Shown one piece after another: positions 37,589-49,895 of a stretch of DNA of 64,000 bases. Position numbers and translations under genes: made by a program. Position 1 is the stretch's first letter. Every line of letters begins with the position of its first letter. The stretch is from NCBI RefSeq assembly GCF_036373705.1, contig NC_089868.1, positions 15,606,520-15,670,519 of the forward strand, read 5' to 3'. Origin of the DNA: Amia ocellicauda (lineage: Eukaryota > Chordata > Actinopteri > Amiiformes > Amiidae). Under the pieces are notes generated by a model that saw only the letters and a list, made by a program, of their open reading frames with translations, searched no databases and was not told the origin of the DNA.

Positions 37589-40500
37589 ATGCAGATTCCG
37601 TTCATACATTTCACTTTGCTCTCCCTTTCCCCCTTTCTCTTCGGTTTTTATGTAGAGGTAACTGCAGAGGAAGGGCTGGGAAAAGGTAAGGTCCGGTATC
37701 TTAGCATGATTCATGAATGATGCATGTGTGGGCAGTGCATTACACACTGCTTTATCTTTGTTTGCAAATGTGCATCATTCGCTACATGGCTGCGTGTGTT
37801 GGGAGGTTTTCAGTGCATAAAAACATGTTCATGATCTTGCTGCACTCATGAATGCATGCTGGAAATGTTTTATGTGTGCTCCTTAGAGAGACCAGGTTTA
37901 CCATGTATTAAACATGACTAGTGCGTTGTAGTATGTAGATCAGCCAGTCTTTACACCCATAACATTAGTAACAAACGCATTCAGGCTACCATGTGTAAAA
38001 TGTGCTGTTGCTACAAATCAGAATTAACTGGATAGAGAAGGTTACAATTAAGCAATTTATTAATTCAATGCATTTGGTGAAATGCAGTTTTTTCATGTTT
38101 AGATTAATAAAACCTCAAAAAATGTCTAATAGTGTCTGTTTGGATACTAGGGGGAAGTCTGGTGGTTGGCACAAGTTTATTTTTATATTTCAAAGAATAA
38201 GGATTGTCATTCTGCAATACAATTTTCTCTTCTCAGTATTATTGATGTTATCAATTTCTTGATATTTAAACCCACAAGCACTGTACTGAACAACATTGAT
38301 AGTTGAGTTCCACAGTCCAGCTAGTTTTATTGAGCTTTCCACCCAAGCCACAACAGCTTTTTTTAATGGTGACAAAACTGCTTTTCACTAGAGACTACTC
38401 CCTTTGGCAGGATCGTGTGACTGAAGAAATAAGGACACATCAGACCATTAGATATTAACCAAAACCTGTTTTACAGAACTGAGTGGCCACGTTGCACAAT
38501 GAGAGATTCAGTTTTATTTAATCACAAATATGTGTGGAGGACATCAAAGAGAATAAGGATATTATTATATTATAAGGATGATCTCACGAATATTATATCT
38601 CGTTTCCAACTTATTTTTTTAACTCATTCAATCTACTACTGTAGTTAATGACAGTGGAAAATCTAAGGTAAATCAACAGCCTATTCAAGTGCAGAGATCT
38701 TTCTAGCCAAGATGCTTTTGCTGACTTCTTGTTTCTAAAACACAGAAGATTGTACGACTCCCTTTGCACACGTTCTTGACTGAGTTGTTTGTGTCTGCAT
38801 AGGGTTTGGAGATAACATTCACTGGAGGAGTTTTGATGATGGCAAGAAAGAGGCAGAAGCCAGGTAACCTTTTTTTTGTTTTTTATTCACAAAGTGTTCA
38901 ATTAAGCTGCTACAATCTCATGTGGAATGAAAACTGGAACCCCTGTGGTCTTATAGGATGGTAGTGGTTCCTCAGTGGTACAATGTTCAGTTTGTCCATT
39001 TTGATTATACACTAGGGGAGCTGCATATCAGGGCAAACTTGTATGTAACTTTAAACTCTTATAACATCCTGACATTTGAGCTGTGTTCTCGTCTCGTGAA
39101 GGTGGAAATGGAGAACTGGAGGCTAACCTCTGTAGTGTTTCGCTGTTGTCAGCAGGTGAAGAACTCTGGCAGCAATCCAGCGCTGTTCCTCACTGACACG
39201 GCACAAAGCTTCAGCTCCTGTCTTGTCTTTGTTATGCCAAGTTCACACCTCGGGAAAGGCGCATTGGTGTCGCACACAGGATAATAGAAATGATATCCTG
39301 GTACCTAAGTGTGACAAGGTCACTGCAGTGTGAGTGGTAGTGTGATCTGACCGTGCGTCTTATATTTTTGTATATAGTGGGCTGCCCTTGATGGTTATCA
39401 TCCATAAGTCGTGGTGTGGAGCCTGTAAAGGTAGGCCAGCGCCGTCCGTGTGTGCCAAGTTTTGTGTCCAAGCCTGTCTACTGACCACTCTTTGTGCTGT
39501 TCTCAATAGATGAATCCCCTGAAGAACAAGTATAAAATATGGATCAGGCTGTCCCAAGGATTGTTTTTTTATTATGCTAATGAGAAAATGGGTATTTCAT
39601 TTTGATGTCGTTGGCCTGCTGTGAATTGCGCAGAAGTACCGGTGAATATTGTTCTTTCTCTTTATTACTCCTTAGCCCTGAAGCCCAAATTTGCGGAGTC
39701 TAAAGAGATATCCGAGCTGGCACACAACTTCGTCATGGTCAACCTTGAGGTGAGGATGAAAGAGAAAACGGTGTCAGATGTATGATTTTCTAACCTCTTG
39801 AAAATGTACCCCGTGATAAGTGCTAGCCTTCATCCTTACTGTACCTGCATAACATCTTGAAACTCAAATTCTGTGCACAGGATGAAGAAGAGCCCAAAGA
39901 CGAAGCCTTCAGCCCTGATGGAGGTTATATTCCCAGAATCCTCTTCCTTGGTAAGATATTGTCTCGCGTAGGCACTTCTGCCCGAGGAATGGGCTGCCTG
40001 CTGAACTGGCCTGATTAAAGAAAACCTGCCTGGCGAGAATGATAGCATTGTGCATCATCTGGGTGTCTGGGCTTATGAGCTTATTGTGCCCTCTGCTGTG
40101 CGTCTCCCATGATGCACAGCTGCACAACCCTTTAATCATGGATTGGATTGTCTGAATTTTACAGTTTACAGTACAGTTTTGTCCTAGGACTTCTATATCT
40201 ACACCACTACACGTCTAGCTGCTACATTTAATCTGCTTGCTTTTGCTTATTTAATTTTTTTCTTCAGCATTATTTAAGGTTTTCAATTTGCTGACTCTGC
40301 AGGAAGCAGCACAGTAAGGATCTGAGTTTGTTGCTTGCGGGTCAGACAGCCCTAATTGGATTCTGAAGCTGCAATTCCTCTCTGCCTTCAGACAAAATAA
40401 GTGTCAAGAATGGGTCAGGCTGGACTCATGATCCCATTGCATGTGACTGCTTGTGTGTTTCAGATCCTTCTGGGAAAGTGCACCCCGAAATAACCAACAA

Positions 40501-40907
40501 AAACGGAAACCCCAACTACAAGTACTTCTACAGTAATGCTGACCAAGGTAGGTTTGCCATGATCGCGTTATAATTCATGACTCAGAATCTTCCATCAGGA
40601 CCCTGTGGAGATGTTTCTCATTGTCTGGATGGCTGAAGGACAGAAATAAAGAGCTTTATCTTTTTTTCCCCCTGTGTTGAGATAAAGATGTCCTATAACA
40701 CGTGCCAGGGCCATAAGGAAGAATATCACGAGAGGCCACTAGGTGGTTGTAAAGTGCTATTTTGTAATAACTTCCATCAATCAGGTTTCTCGCAGTGCGT
40801 CTAATCTCGGTGTCTAATCCTATGCAGTTGTGTCTGGGATGAAGGAAGCTCAGGAGCTGCTGACGGGTGACGCGTTCCGACAGTCCCATGCGGCCGACGA
40901 GCTGTAA
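37589..40907 (+). CDS. txndc12: TXNDC12 (ERp18/ERp19, thioredoxin-domain ER oxidoreductase), complete
   Basis: Seven exons: 37589-37685, 38803-38863, 39378-39430, 39676-39749, 39881-39950, 40464-40547 and 40828-40907. They total 519 nt, giving 172 aa, the same length as human. A hydrophobic signal peptide covers roughly residues 1-26 ([20 protein letters not shown]). The thioredoxin fold follows, with active site SWCGACK (Cys66, Cys69). [20 protein letters not shown] and [19 protein letters not shown] are family hallmarks. The C-terminus is ADEL, a KDEL-type ER retrieval signal (human has EDEL). The protein forms or isomerises disulfides in the ER lumen. The start codon has A at -3 and gives the signal peptide directly. 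It is convergent with PTGFR downstream and divergent from BTF3L4 upstream. Confidence 0.98.
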
Positions 40908-42165
40908 CGGAGATGTGTGGGGGGGTTACAGTTGGGCAGATACAGCGAGGAGCCCTGCCTCACCACCTCCTGACCACTCTCCCAGGCCAGAGATCTTCAC
41001 TCACTGCTGGAATACCCAGAAACAGAACAGAATTTAAAGAGGATACCAATTTGCTAAATTAAAATCTCCCTAAAGTCAGCTGAAGTGCTGACTTCTTTCC
41101 CCAGTCTATAAAACTACAATATATACCAACAATGTCTATGAAGAACCAAAGGAAACAGCCTACATTTGGCTTGTGTGAATGATCTATTTTACAACTATGG
41201 TTGAATCCTTAATTAATTTGTTTTCAAACCATATTCCGGGTCGCAGTTAAAGAGAGAAGCCTCACTCTGGCGAGATAGCAAGGGCTCAGATTCTCATATT
41301 AGTTACAGGCATTGTTACTGCATTATACTTCCCCTTCTACACTAACAGTATCATTATTTTTGAGCACAGCCTAATATCTGAACACTATATATATTCTTTT
41401 TTTTTTCTTCTTCATTTGTAGTTTATAGGCATTTTGGTCAGTAAGAACACGACTGGTTTTAACATGAGTGGTGTCTCCCTCTGCCATTTTGAAATATGCT
41501 TTTGTCACTGCTCTTTGGGTACTTAAACAGGTATTTATATCACCATGTTTGGAGTTTTTTAAATCTAACATTTTTTATTATTGGAAACATCAGAGGGAAA
41601 CTTGCATTACTGTCAATTGAGAAACCGTCCGTTATAGACCTTCTAGACACGCTAGATTAATAACTTGATTATTTTAATTAACCCCTGTCCTAACTGACTT
41701 TAAGATTGTCTTCCTTTCCCTTGCATGACTTACAGTGACACGTCACAGCATTGATAAGATCTTGTTATGAAGCAAAGACATTACAAATGTGCAGTACGGT
41801 GTTAAACCACAGCTCGCCATTCTTGTCAATAGACCATTTCTAAGAAAGGCGTTTTATAAGACCAGTTTATCAAGATTAGCATCACCACTACAGTGCATGT
41901 TTTTGTTAGTTTCTTTTTGTAAAGGGGCTGCAAATGAACTAGATTTTTTAAATGGTTATATATCGTGTTGTTGTGTCTGTGTTTAATGTATGAAAATAGC
42001 ATTCGACCTTTGATTTATACCTGCATTACCAGACTGTGTTCTTGTTTCCAATTGGGGGGGATGGGAATAATCCCTGCAATGAAGGATGGTATTGCCATGC
42101 TGTATTGTATTTTTTTTTATACGGCGCAGTGTAAAATAAAGTTTTGACAAGAAAGTCTTCACCCT
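40908..42165 (+). other. TXNDC12 3'UTR with poly(A) signal
   Basis: Non-coding sequence after the stop codon runs to AATAAA at 42135-42140, followed by a T-rich GTTTTGACAAG stretch. No other gene is visible in this interval. Confidence 0.55.
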
Positions 42166-44025
42166 GTATTCTAGTCATTTCAGTATAAAAAAAATTAAGA
42201 CTTTGTATTATATTGGTTACCAGAGAGTATATGTGTGTCTTTATTCACAGAACTAGTCGCATGAAGTGAGAAAGTTGTCAGAAACCATCTGGGCTTGTGT
42301 TAAATTTGCATCAACTAGCTTTACTGAAGATTTAAAGCACACATCTTTCCATCCACAAGATGGCATCACATGCTGTAAGAACGCAGCGCACTGGAGCAGG
42401 CCTTTGCGAAGTTGGGGTCGTAAATTACAATCCAATTTGGAGCAATTTTGATGCTTAAAATTCTAAAGCAGTGTGGAAGGATGGTGGAAAAGACTTCCGA
42501 TGACCGTGGAATGATGATTAAACCATGAAAAGTGAGGAATGACCCTCCTCTTTTATTCGAAGCAATCTGATGATTCCGCTTCTCAGTACAGCGCTGTTTA
42601 TCAGCCGTAATACCTCTCCCTCACTAATGACGGGAAAGCATTAGCCGAAGAAGCATTTCAGCCCCAGTTTCTCCCTCCCTTCCTCTGCGCTGTGATTTTC
42701 CTCGTTGTATAAGACTCAAAGGAGGTTCATGTTTCTAAGAAGGAGTGTGATTATAAGACGGCTGCCCTAGAAAACATTGGTAGCCCTGTTATTCATCCCT
42801 GTGGCACCAGAAACTATATTGCAGATAACATGAATAACATGTTAAAGTGAACAGTGTACTTATTCAAATGTAATGCACACAAGTGTTCTGGTTGGCACGC
42901 TTTTCACATAGACACTGTATTCATGCAGTTTCCAAAACACCTTTATTTAACACCATGAAAAAAATATATATTTGAGGGCACAGAAGTGTTGAGCTCATTT
43001 TCTCTCACTGGGGAGTCTTGTGGTTTTGCCTTGCTTTCAGAACATTATATATTGGCTCTTGTATACTGTTTTTCATACTAATTATATAACCAGCAAAGGA
43101 AACCACTAATAAGCTACTTCTTATATGTCTTCCCAGAAATTATACATTGAAAATATTGTAAGGCTTCCCTGTGTCTCATTGCTTGTAGAAACCGTTCTCT
43201 GGAAATTACATGGCAGCGGCTAAGGAATTAAAAATTTCCATTTAATGAGACTGGTGCAGTTTGACCAGCCGCTTCTGTCCATTCCAGTGGATGGTAAAAC
43301 CCAGCTGTCCTTTTATTTACATTCTTGCCTCAGCCAGTTTTATATGAATTTGCAAATTCATAATTTCCATGTATTCTCTGCTTGTTTCTGAACTTCCCTT
43401 TGAGATGTATGGTATGATTATTTCCTCTTTTCTTCCCATCTGACAGAGAGCACTACACTTGTCAAGGCTTGGATATTAATGAATAACACTTATGTGCCCC
43501 AACCTAAATTGGCCAAAGAACATAGAAATCAAGCAGGCAGCAAGTCTGTCTCACATGAATTTGATAAAGTGACAATAAACATCGTCAGATTTCGGAGAAG
43601 AATGTCTCATGAAGAAAAACAGAAAGTGACGCAGGAGAGATTATCATCTTATACACCAGCCTTGAAATAAATAAACAGGCCAGTGGGTAGCACACATTAG
43701 TAACCGTTTTTGAAAAGGAAAAACTGCAGCAATCATCTACAATCTTGTGCATCTGATAAACAGAAAATAAATATCCTAGGGATTATATTCCCTAACATAA
43801 CTAATAAACTGAAACAGCGTCCTGGTCTATTTTCACAGAGAGAATTATATTTTAAAATAGGCCTCTTTGTGTAGGCATCTATATATTTCCTGTACCCAGT
43901 ATATACATATATATATATATAGAGATATAGATATATAGATAGATTTGTCAATTTAATTAACTTTAAATGAGTAACTGTTCAACAGCAATCATACAACATT
44001 TAAACATTATATATAATGTTTAATA

Positions 44026-44061
<36 letters not shown>

Positions 44062-44725
44062 TATTAAATATAATAAGCATAATCCTTAATTAAAAAAATT
44101 ACCAATAAGGCAATCTGCCTCGGTGCAAAACAATATTTAACCATGAGTATGCCACGGTATGTTTGTATGTTCAAGTAAATCAGATTTTTCTCACAGCCAG
44201 GCTATGTCTGAGTTGTCACAATTCACAGAGGATTGATTAGCAGCCTTTTCTTATCTCATCATATAGATCAAGGAGACATACTTTGATGTATGCTGTATAC
44301 ACTGAAGATATAGTCCACATGTACTGATTATTTAAATAATGTGACAACATCAAATATGCAGACTTTCACGAATCAAACATTTTTCACTGTGTTAGCGTGA
44401 TTAGCTTTTCATTTGTGGCTAAGACATTTAGTAAACATTGACATTGCTGGCATTTGTTTTTTTGTGTGTCTAGACTCTTTTTATGGGCAAACATTCCCAC
44501 AGACAAGTTCTCAGGTTACAGTTCTGATGGTGGTGCTGCTTTGATCAAGCCCCAACAAAATCAAAGTTTCTACCACAAACGGTCTCCTGCGTCCTATTTG
44601 AAATCCAGCAGAGTTCCTAACTCTAGGATACTTTTCATTCAAGTTAGCAAAACAAGTCTTCACTTCACCGAAGGGATTGCAGCTGGGCGCTGGGAGTTTC
44701 TCGATCCATGTGCACAGTGTCTGCA
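42166..44725. other. Region between the TXNDC12 and PTGFR coding ends, including the likely PTGFR 3'UTR
   Basis: No credible coding sequence. Minus-strand AATAAA signals at 42952-42957 and 43312-43317 are candidates for the PTGFR 3' end, and one near 42239 is a further option. AT-rich simple repeats lie at 43900-44070. A 63-codon frame at 43479-43670 has no recognisable similarity. Confidence 0.45.
44003..44068. repeat. (TA)n tract with palindromic flanks
   Basis: TTTAATAGCA at 44019-44028 and TGCTATTAAA at 44059-44068 flank a (TA)n run and form a complete palindrome. Next to it, 44003-44020 is a perfect 18-bp palindrome (AACATTATATATAATGTT). This DNA should readily form hairpins or cruciforms. 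Confidence 0.8.
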
Positions 44726-47700
44726 TCAAGTACACGGCAGAGAGCAGTTTATCACAGAGTCTGGCAGCCTCTTTTTAACAGAGGTGTTCTGTGCAGAATT
44801 GGGTTTACTGCTAATGGAGGTGGTCTTAAAGGACACTTTGATGGAGCTACAGTTCCATTTGTACACGTTGAAAAGTTTGTAGCCACAACAACCCCTGGTA
44901 ATCATAAAGAGTTTCTTCAACACTGCTTTCCGGAGCAGGATGTAGACCCAAGGGTCCAGAATCTGGTTCCAGGTGGCCATTCGAACAGCGAGGAGCATCC
45001 TTTCTGAGGTCTGTTTGTCCTTGTTTTGAGTGCTTCCGATTAAAACATTGACCTGAAAAAGAAAAGAGAATAAACAATCAAAAAAAAAAAAAAGAAAACT
45101 AGTGCTGATTTAATTTATGGAAGTTGAAATGTAAGTCAAAGATCTTTTACTACGCCAACAGATATGTATTATTTGAAACATAATTTGGCCAGAGAGAGAT
45201 TAGAAAGCAACTCCTAGATTTTAAAGGTTATGGATGAGTCTAAAAGGAAATCAACCTAAGCGGAATATAAATCAGCTAGCTTGATGACGCAGAATCTCAC
45301 AATGCCTGTCATCATTTTGTTAGTTGTAGAACTATAGAGCCCTATCTGATTGCAAGCTTTTATTTTAAAAAAATGTTTAAGTACAACATAGTATTAATTT
45401 TAGCTAGATCATACTTAGACAACCCACAACATGGAATAGCAGATCTTTGCTTTGGTAACAACCACCTCAATAAACATATCTTCAACAGTCCTAGAACAGA
45501 CAGAAATGCACATGAAAAGGCAATAAACATATCCCAAAAACATATACACAACATATACATTAAAAGGTTTAATCTGTAATGCCTTGGCATGTATTCACCC
45601 CCTTGGTTATATTCTATAAAATGCTAAATGTATTATTCTGATAGATTTACAAAATATGATTGACAGAAATTCAATTTGAACATTGTTCAAATTCTAGAAC
45701 CTTCCTGTTTAATGTAAAAGATGTTACAACAGAATCCCCTTCTCTTACATCATCAGCTCTGATGGTAGATCTGATTGTTTCAGCCCTAACTTCATATTAA
45801 AATAAAAGATCCAGAAAAATAGTACATTTGGTCACCAATTTTGGTCATCCATTTACACTGGAAATTACCAATTCATTTTACACTGGTGTGAACTGCACAT
45901 AGCTTGTGGAACCTAAGGACTACAACTGACCGTTTACTGATGCATAGGAAAGACCTGAGTTGTCTATTGCTGCATTACATGATGCATTTTCTAAGTACGG
46001 GTGGGAAACTCTTATGCTGGTTAAAAACAAATCTTTCTAAAAGCCATTAGTGCACAAAGTACTTAGATGTGAACAAATCTTGGGTTAACACACATAGGTT
46101 AAGCCACAATTTGAGTATATCAGTCAATGAAAACAGTTGTATAATGTGGCCGCTCTGTGTGTTGTTTACTGAAGTCTGTAGAATATGAATATAACATTGC
46201 AATGCTTAAAAGCATGCAAAAGTAATTACACTAAGAGAGAGCTATTTTATAACAAGAATAAGAAATACATGAAAAGCAGTTGAACGATGTAAGTAGCATA
46301 TCAAACCCAATATTGCAACTGTGAAGAAAATAAACACTTTAATTCAGTAATAGGTAATGGTTAATTTTTTTAGTTGTGTAAGTTGTATAATTATTATTTC
46401 AAAACTACAATAGCGTTTTTATTTCTTTAGTAAATTTAATTCCAGTTGAGAAAAATAAGTTGTATCTAACAAGACATGTGAAGCACAAAAGTTCACAGAA
46501 CAGTTATATTCATATATATATATATATATCATACTGAGTCTTGGAACTATTATCAGCAGCTGGACCAGATCTGGCCAGATATTTAGTCATAATTACAGTT
46601 ATGTACAGTTTTATTTATGAAAATAAAAGTAAATTGATCTACACTTTCAAAACAGGATGATGATCAAGATTCGCTGCTGCACAGAAATGGGCAAATAGAT
46701 TTTTTCTTTGCCTCCCTACGTACGTACTGCAAAACTTAACTGAATGTAATTAACTCACGTAGTCTTTTCCAGCATTGAGTGCAGTAAATTGCCTGTTCAC
46801 TTTTTCTGAATGTTCTCGATCTATATAAATTTTGATCCTTAATAAATATTTTATGTCTGCAGAAACCCACCTGAACATATGCCTGTAACAATGTATAGGA
46901 AGATATACATAATACTAATGTTATTGACGAAAAACTGTATGAGACTTCAATTCGCCTTTCAACTCTGCCCCATATAAACTAACGGAGATTTTATCTGAGG
47001 TTTGGCAGGAGGACAACCCTGATTTCTGCCTTTCCAAGCATCCAGAAGCAAACACATATTTCCAGCATTCGTTGTATTAGAGATTCCCGGAGGAGAGGGA
47101 GGTTATTGTGTCATACAAAAGAAAGTGTTGAGTGAAAGGGAAATTAAAAAGCTGGTTATGTGAAACAGAAATGTTCACCCCTCGCCATTGTGTCTGTATG
47201 TATTTCAACAATACACTTCTGCTCAATATTTGCTCTTCAATTATGAGTTTTCTACACCTACCAGGGACATTAGTTCAACACAGTGCAAGACAGCTGCACT
47301 ATTAACAAGATGTGTTAGTAGGAAACTGAGGAAGCAAAAACCTTAGTTTGTTCCCTTTAAATATTTTTGTATCCTCCGCAAAAATATGTATTTCAATGTA
47401 CTGGCCATTGCAGATAATTTCTACTTACTTGGTGGGTCAAGCACAATAAGGTACAAAAGGTCACCAGAAAATAAGTTAAACTTCCCTGTAGAGTGCCGAG
47501 AAATATTGATGTATATGCAGCACAGCACATTCCAGAGATAAGGATTTATTTTAGGATTTATATACTTACTAGAAAGGGACCCCAGCAGATGCAAGACACC
47601 ACCATGATGGCCAGGAGCTGGCAGATCATCTCGAAGTGATGGGATGTTCCCTTCCTGTGTTTTTCATTCTTCATCTTGGAGCGGATGAGTGTGACACCTG

Positions 47701-48361
47701 TGACAGTGTTGCACAGGATTGAAATGAAAAGGGACAACAAGCCCAAGACAGAGAACAGCATGGGGAAAAAGACATCTAGCCAGTCACGCTTATCCTCCAT
47801 TTTAAAGAAGCACCAGCTCTTGGACTCCTGCACTTCGTAGGGCCTGCTTGCCATTATTGGCAACAGGGCTATCAAGATTGCAAAGAGCCAAACTAGAGCC
47901 AGCATCTTCTTCATGTGTCTGGAGATTACTTTGGTGGAGTGGAAGATGGGTTTGGTGACCCCTATGCAGCGCTCTACCGCCATCACACAGCCGAGGAGCA
48001 ACGGGCACAACCCAAAGAACACCATACAAGCTCCAAAAATCCTACAGAGTATTTTCTTGGGGTCGAACTTCTCCCACTCCTTGTGCAGGCAGTACACATA
48101 AAGCACTATTGATCCATTGATGAGATGCCCCAAAAAGTCTGTGATAACTAAGCCACTAGCGAAGAGCAGGAATGATGCTTTGGACTTCAGCTTGAAGCGT
48201 CTGTAGGCTTTGATCAGAATGACCAGGGCCAGAATGTTGGACAGGATTCCCACGGTCATGGAGATGATTGACACAATGACAGAGAGCTCTATTTTGTTGC
48301 AAGTTGTATTCACTGTGTTTAACACATTGTATCCCAGAGTGGCTGTAGTGTTGCTGGACAT
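44726..48361 (-). CDS. ptgfr: PTGFR (prostaglandin F2-alpha receptor, FP), complete
   Basis: Two coding exons, 48361-47570 (264 codons) and 45052-44726 (108 codons plus stop), give 372 aa; human FP is about 359. The intron falls at the end of TM6, as in other prostanoid receptor genes. Seven-TM class A GPCR features: N-glycosylation sites at N4 and N18; the E130-R131-C132 variant of DRY in [16 protein letters not shown]; extracellular cysteines C106 and C184, the latter in SWCFF; and TM7 [20 protein letters not shown], whose Arg (about R288) is the conserved prostanoid carboxylate contact. The TM1 and TM2 segments ([31 protein letters not shown]) are FP-like rather than EP-like. The receptor couples through Gq to calcium signalling at the plasma membrane. 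The start codon lies 12 nt inside its exon (acceptor before 48373). Confidence 0.95.
45053..47569 (-). other. PTGFR intron at the end of TM6
   Basis: About 2.5 kb, AT-rich, bounded by CTA|GTAAGT and TTTCTTTTTCAG|GTC on the minus strand. It contains a short (TA)n tract near 46511-46529. No other feature is recognisable. Confidence 0.75.
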
Positions 48362-48639
48362 TGCTGTTCAAGTCTGTAACAAAACAGCATAATTTACATA
48401 AATGACAGGCAAAAAAAAAAAATAGCTTCAATACTAAATAGCTTTTACAGGAGCCTGATACTTATACTTCAATTTGTTCATTTTTTGTTTGTTTGTTTGT
48501 TTCTTTTCAGACACCCTTATCTAGAGCAGTATAGTTAATAGTTATACATCCACAGCTGAACATCAGAAGGGTACAAAACATAAGCTCAGTGTAAACAGAA
48601 AAAACTAATATCATGCACAGACCTAGAATGCTAAACAAA

Positions 48640-48641
48640 TA

Positions 48642-48674
<33 letters not shown>
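48640..48674. repeat. (TA)n microsatellite, left flank of the Tc1-like element
   Basis: An alternating AT run immediately precedes the left terminal repeat. A similar run at about 49896-49918 follows the right one. The element therefore appears inserted within one original (TA)n array. Confidence 0.85.
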
Positions 48675-48677
<3 letters not shown>

Positions 48678-49895
48678 TCACCTAAAGGATTATTAGGAAC
48701 ACCTGTTCAATTTCTCATTAATGCAATTATCTAACCAACCAATCACATGGCAGTTGCTTCAATGCATTTAGGGGTGTGGTCCTGGTCAAGACAATCTCCT
48801 GAACTCCAAACTGAATGTCTGAATGGGAAAGAAAGGTGATTTAAGCAATTTTGAGCATGGCATGGTTGTTGGTGCCAGACGGGCCGCTCTGAGTATTTCA
48901 CAATCTGCTCAGTTACTGGGATTTTCACGCACAACCATTTCTAGGGTTTACAAAGAATGGTGTGAAAAGGGAAAAACATCCAGTATGCGGCAGTCCTGTG
49001 GGCGAAAATGCCTTGTTGATGCTAGAGGTCAGAGGAGAATGGGCCGACTGATTCAAGCTGATAGAAGAGCAACTTTGACTGAAATAACCACTCGTTACAA
49101 CCGAGGTATGCAGCAAAGCATTTGTGAAGCCACAACACGTACAACCTTGAGGCGGATGGGCTACAACAGCAGAAGACCCCACCGGGTACCACTCATCTCC
49201 ACTACAAATAGGAAAAAGAGGCTACAATTTGCACAAGCTCACCAAAATTGGACAGTTGAAGACTGGAAAAATGTTGCCTGGTCTGATGAGTCTCGATTTC
49301 TGTTGAGACATTCAGATGGTAGAGTCAGAATTTGGCGTAAACAGAATGAGAACATGGATCCATCATGCCTTGTTACCACTGTGCAGGCTTGTGGTGGTGG
49401 TGTAATGGTGTGGGGGATGTTTTCTTGGCACACTTTAGGCCCCTTAGTGCCAATTGGGCATCGTTTAAATGCCACGGCCTACCTGAGCATTGTTTCTGAC
49501 CATGTCCATCCCTTTATGACCACCATGTACCCATCCTCTGATGGCTACTTCCAGCAGGATAATGCACCATATCACAAAGGTCGCATCATTTCAAATTGGT
49601 TTCTTGAACATGACAATGAGTTCACTGTACTAAACTGGCCCCCACAGTCACCAGATCTCAACCCAATAGAGCATCTTTGGGATGTGGTGGAACGGGAGCT
49701 TCGTGCCCTGGATGTGCATCCCACAAATCTCCATCAACTGCAAGATGCTATCCTATCAATATGGGCCAACATTTCTAAAGAATGCTTTCAGCACCTTGTT
49801 GAATCAATGCCATGTAGAATTAAGGCAGTTCTGAAGGCGAAAGGGGGTCAAACACAGTATTAGTATGGTGTTCCTAATAATCCTTTAGGTGAGTG
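48675..49895 (+). mobile_element. Complete Tc1/mariner (DD36E) transposon
   Basis: A 1221-bp element with perfect 29-bp terminal inverted repeats beginning CACTCACCTAAAGGATTATT, reverse-complemented at the other end. It sits between TA dinucleotides inside a (TA)n microsatellite and encodes one uninterrupted transposase. Perfect termini and an intact gene indicate a recent insertion. The inverted repeats are short, as in IS630/Tc1 elements without long nested repeats. Confidence 0.93.
48823..49863 (+). CDS. Tc1-like DD36E transposase, apparently intact
   Basis: A 346-aa cut-and-paste transposase in a single exon. Residues about 1-120 hold the paired-type helix-turn-helix DNA-binding region (LSISQSAQLLGFSRTTISRV, then NSRRPHRVPLIS). 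The RNaseH-like catalytic triad is D155 (AWSDESRF), D246 (FQQDNAPYH) and E283 (SPDLNPIEHLW). Thirty-six residues separate the second D and the E, so this is DD36E rather than the DD34E of Tc1/Sleeping Beauty. That spacing is reported for the Incomer group of Tc1/mariner elements. A GGGVMVWG glycine-rich segment is present. There is no frameshift or internal stop, so it could be functional. It lies on the strand opposite PTGFR, within that gene's 5' intron. Confidence 0.93.
   Translation: MGKKGDLSNFEHGMVVGARRAALSISQSAQLLGFSRTTISRVYKEWCEKGKTSSMRQSCGRKCLVDARGQRRMGRLIQADRRATLTEITTRYNRGMQQSICEATTRTTLRRMGYNSRRPHRVPLISTTNRKKRLQFAQAHQNWTVEDWKNVAWSDESRFLLRHSDGRVRIWRKQNENMDPSCLVTTVQACGGGVMVWGMFSWHTLGPLVPIGHRLNATAYLSIVSDHVHPFMTTMYPSSDGYFQQDNAPYHKGRIISNWFLEHDNEFTVLNWPPQSPDLNPIEHLWDVVERELRALDVHPTNLHQLQDAILSIWANISKECFQHLVESMPCRIKAVLKAKGGQTQY

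Noticed and set aside
43479-43670. 63-codon plus-strand frame downstream of TXNDC12
   Set aside because: No recognisable domain, and it lies in the likely PTGFR 3'UTR on the opposite strand.
48495-48610. CAGACACCCTTATCTAGAGC segment resembling a dispersed fish repeat
   Set aside because: The similarity is from memory and covers only about 20 bases; no boundaries could be defined.
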